From NCBI GenBank assembly GCA_007121995.1, contig SKJK01000254.1:1-6105 (forward strand): DNA of 6,105 bases, written 5' to 3'. Position numbers and translations under genes: made by a program. Shown one piece after another: positions 5,962 to 6,105 of this stretch (position 1 is its first letter; the number at the start of each line of letters is the position of its first letter). A model generated the notes under the pieces. It was given only the letters and a program-made list of their open reading frames with translations, ran no database searches and was not told where the DNA came from. The DNA is from Desulfobulbaceae bacterium. GTDB lineage: Bacteria; Desulfobacterota; Desulfobulbia; Desulfobulbales; Desulfobulbaceae.

Positions 5962-6105
5962 TCAGGGCGATTGCAGTTGGTAAAACCACAGTCCGGTTTG
6001 CCCATAGCAGCGTTGGTTGATGAGCGTCAGGGTGCCGACCATGGTCGGCAGGCTGGTGCTTCGGTGTTCCTCGATAACGACCAGAGCGCCAGGCGCGAGC
6101 AAAGC
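5962..6105 (-). CDS. rsmD: 3' end of 16S rRNA (guanine(966)-N2)-methyltransferase (partial)
   Basis: The last 47 codons of a gene that enters from the window edge end in TGA at 5964-5962. The residues include LAPGALVVIEEHR and, near the end, RCYGQTGLWFYQL. This matches the C-terminus of RsmD-type SAM-dependent methyltransferases, where a strand with a conserved Glu (ALVVIEE) is followed by a variable loop and a final YG-T-L-Y strand pair. RsmD methylates N2 of G966 in 16S rRNA during 30S assembly. Identification is helped by the downstream coaD, its frequent neighbour. The SAM-binding and NPPY motifs lie outside the window. Another small SAM methyltransferase is possible but less likely. Confidence 0.75.
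   Translation of the reverse strand, partial: ALLAPGALVVIEEHRSTSLPTMVGTLTLINQRCYGQTGLWFYQLQSP

Noticed and set aside
1..6105. CRISPR array, insertion sequence, tRNA or phage-like module
   Set aside because: No regularly spaced repeats, transposase or integrase motifs, or cloverleaf-like elements were seen on either strand; all long frames are accounted for by chromosomal-type genes.

Overview
This window looks like ordinary bacterial chromosome with moderate G+C, dense genes and recognisable Shine-Dalgarno sites. It holds two convergent gene blocks. The taxonomic hints come from the pairing of rsmD with coaD and from a compact Rieske/cytochrome b pair whose quinol-site region reads GPWFFLGLQELL. 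That motif resembles the menaquinol-type bc complexes I associate with Desulfobacterota (the old Deltaproteobacteria: Desulfuromonadales or Desulfobulbales relatives). The assignment is an inference from memory of families and has low to moderate certainty.

Plus-strand block (1-3857). The first about 127 bases probably carry the last codons of an unidentified upstream gene, which overlaps the start of a GT4-type glycosyltransferase (118-1575). A 128-bp gap with a small GC-rich stem-loop follows. Next is a membrane flavohaem reductase of the ferric-reductase/NADPH-oxidase type (1704-3119): a six-helix, two-haem membrane domain fused to an FAD/NAD(P)H-binding FNR module. Ten bases past its stop is a strong sigma-70-like promoter (TTGACT, 16 bp, TATAAT). 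It should drive a secreted YceI-family lipocalin-like protein (3261-3857) through a leader of about 98 nt.

Minus-strand block (6105-3922). In transcription order it holds the 3' end of rsmD (16S rRNA m2G966 methyltransferase), a 185-bp spacer with several CAGGT-type inverted repeats, coaD (phosphopantetheine adenylyltransferase), a Rieske iron-sulfur protein, and a fused b6/subunit-IV-like cytochrome b. The last three genes are joined by two 1-nt TGATG stop/start overlaps, so they are almost certainly one translationally coupled operon. No cytochrome c1, f or multihaem c gene follows: the operon ends 64 bp from the convergent YceI gene.

How the genes work together. The Rieske and cytochrome b proteins would form the core of a quinol-oxidising complex. 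CoaD makes dephospho-CoA and is probably a housekeeping passenger at the head of the operon. The reductase and YceI protein form a separate membrane/periplasmic redox-associated pair with at least partly independent transcription. I saw no mobile element, CRISPR array, tRNA or rRNA, and no convincing intrinsic terminator. The points most worth a second look are the unusual bc-complex core (no c subunit, non-PEWY quinol site, CPCHQSRF Rieske box), the repeat-rich coaD leader and the structured YceI leader.
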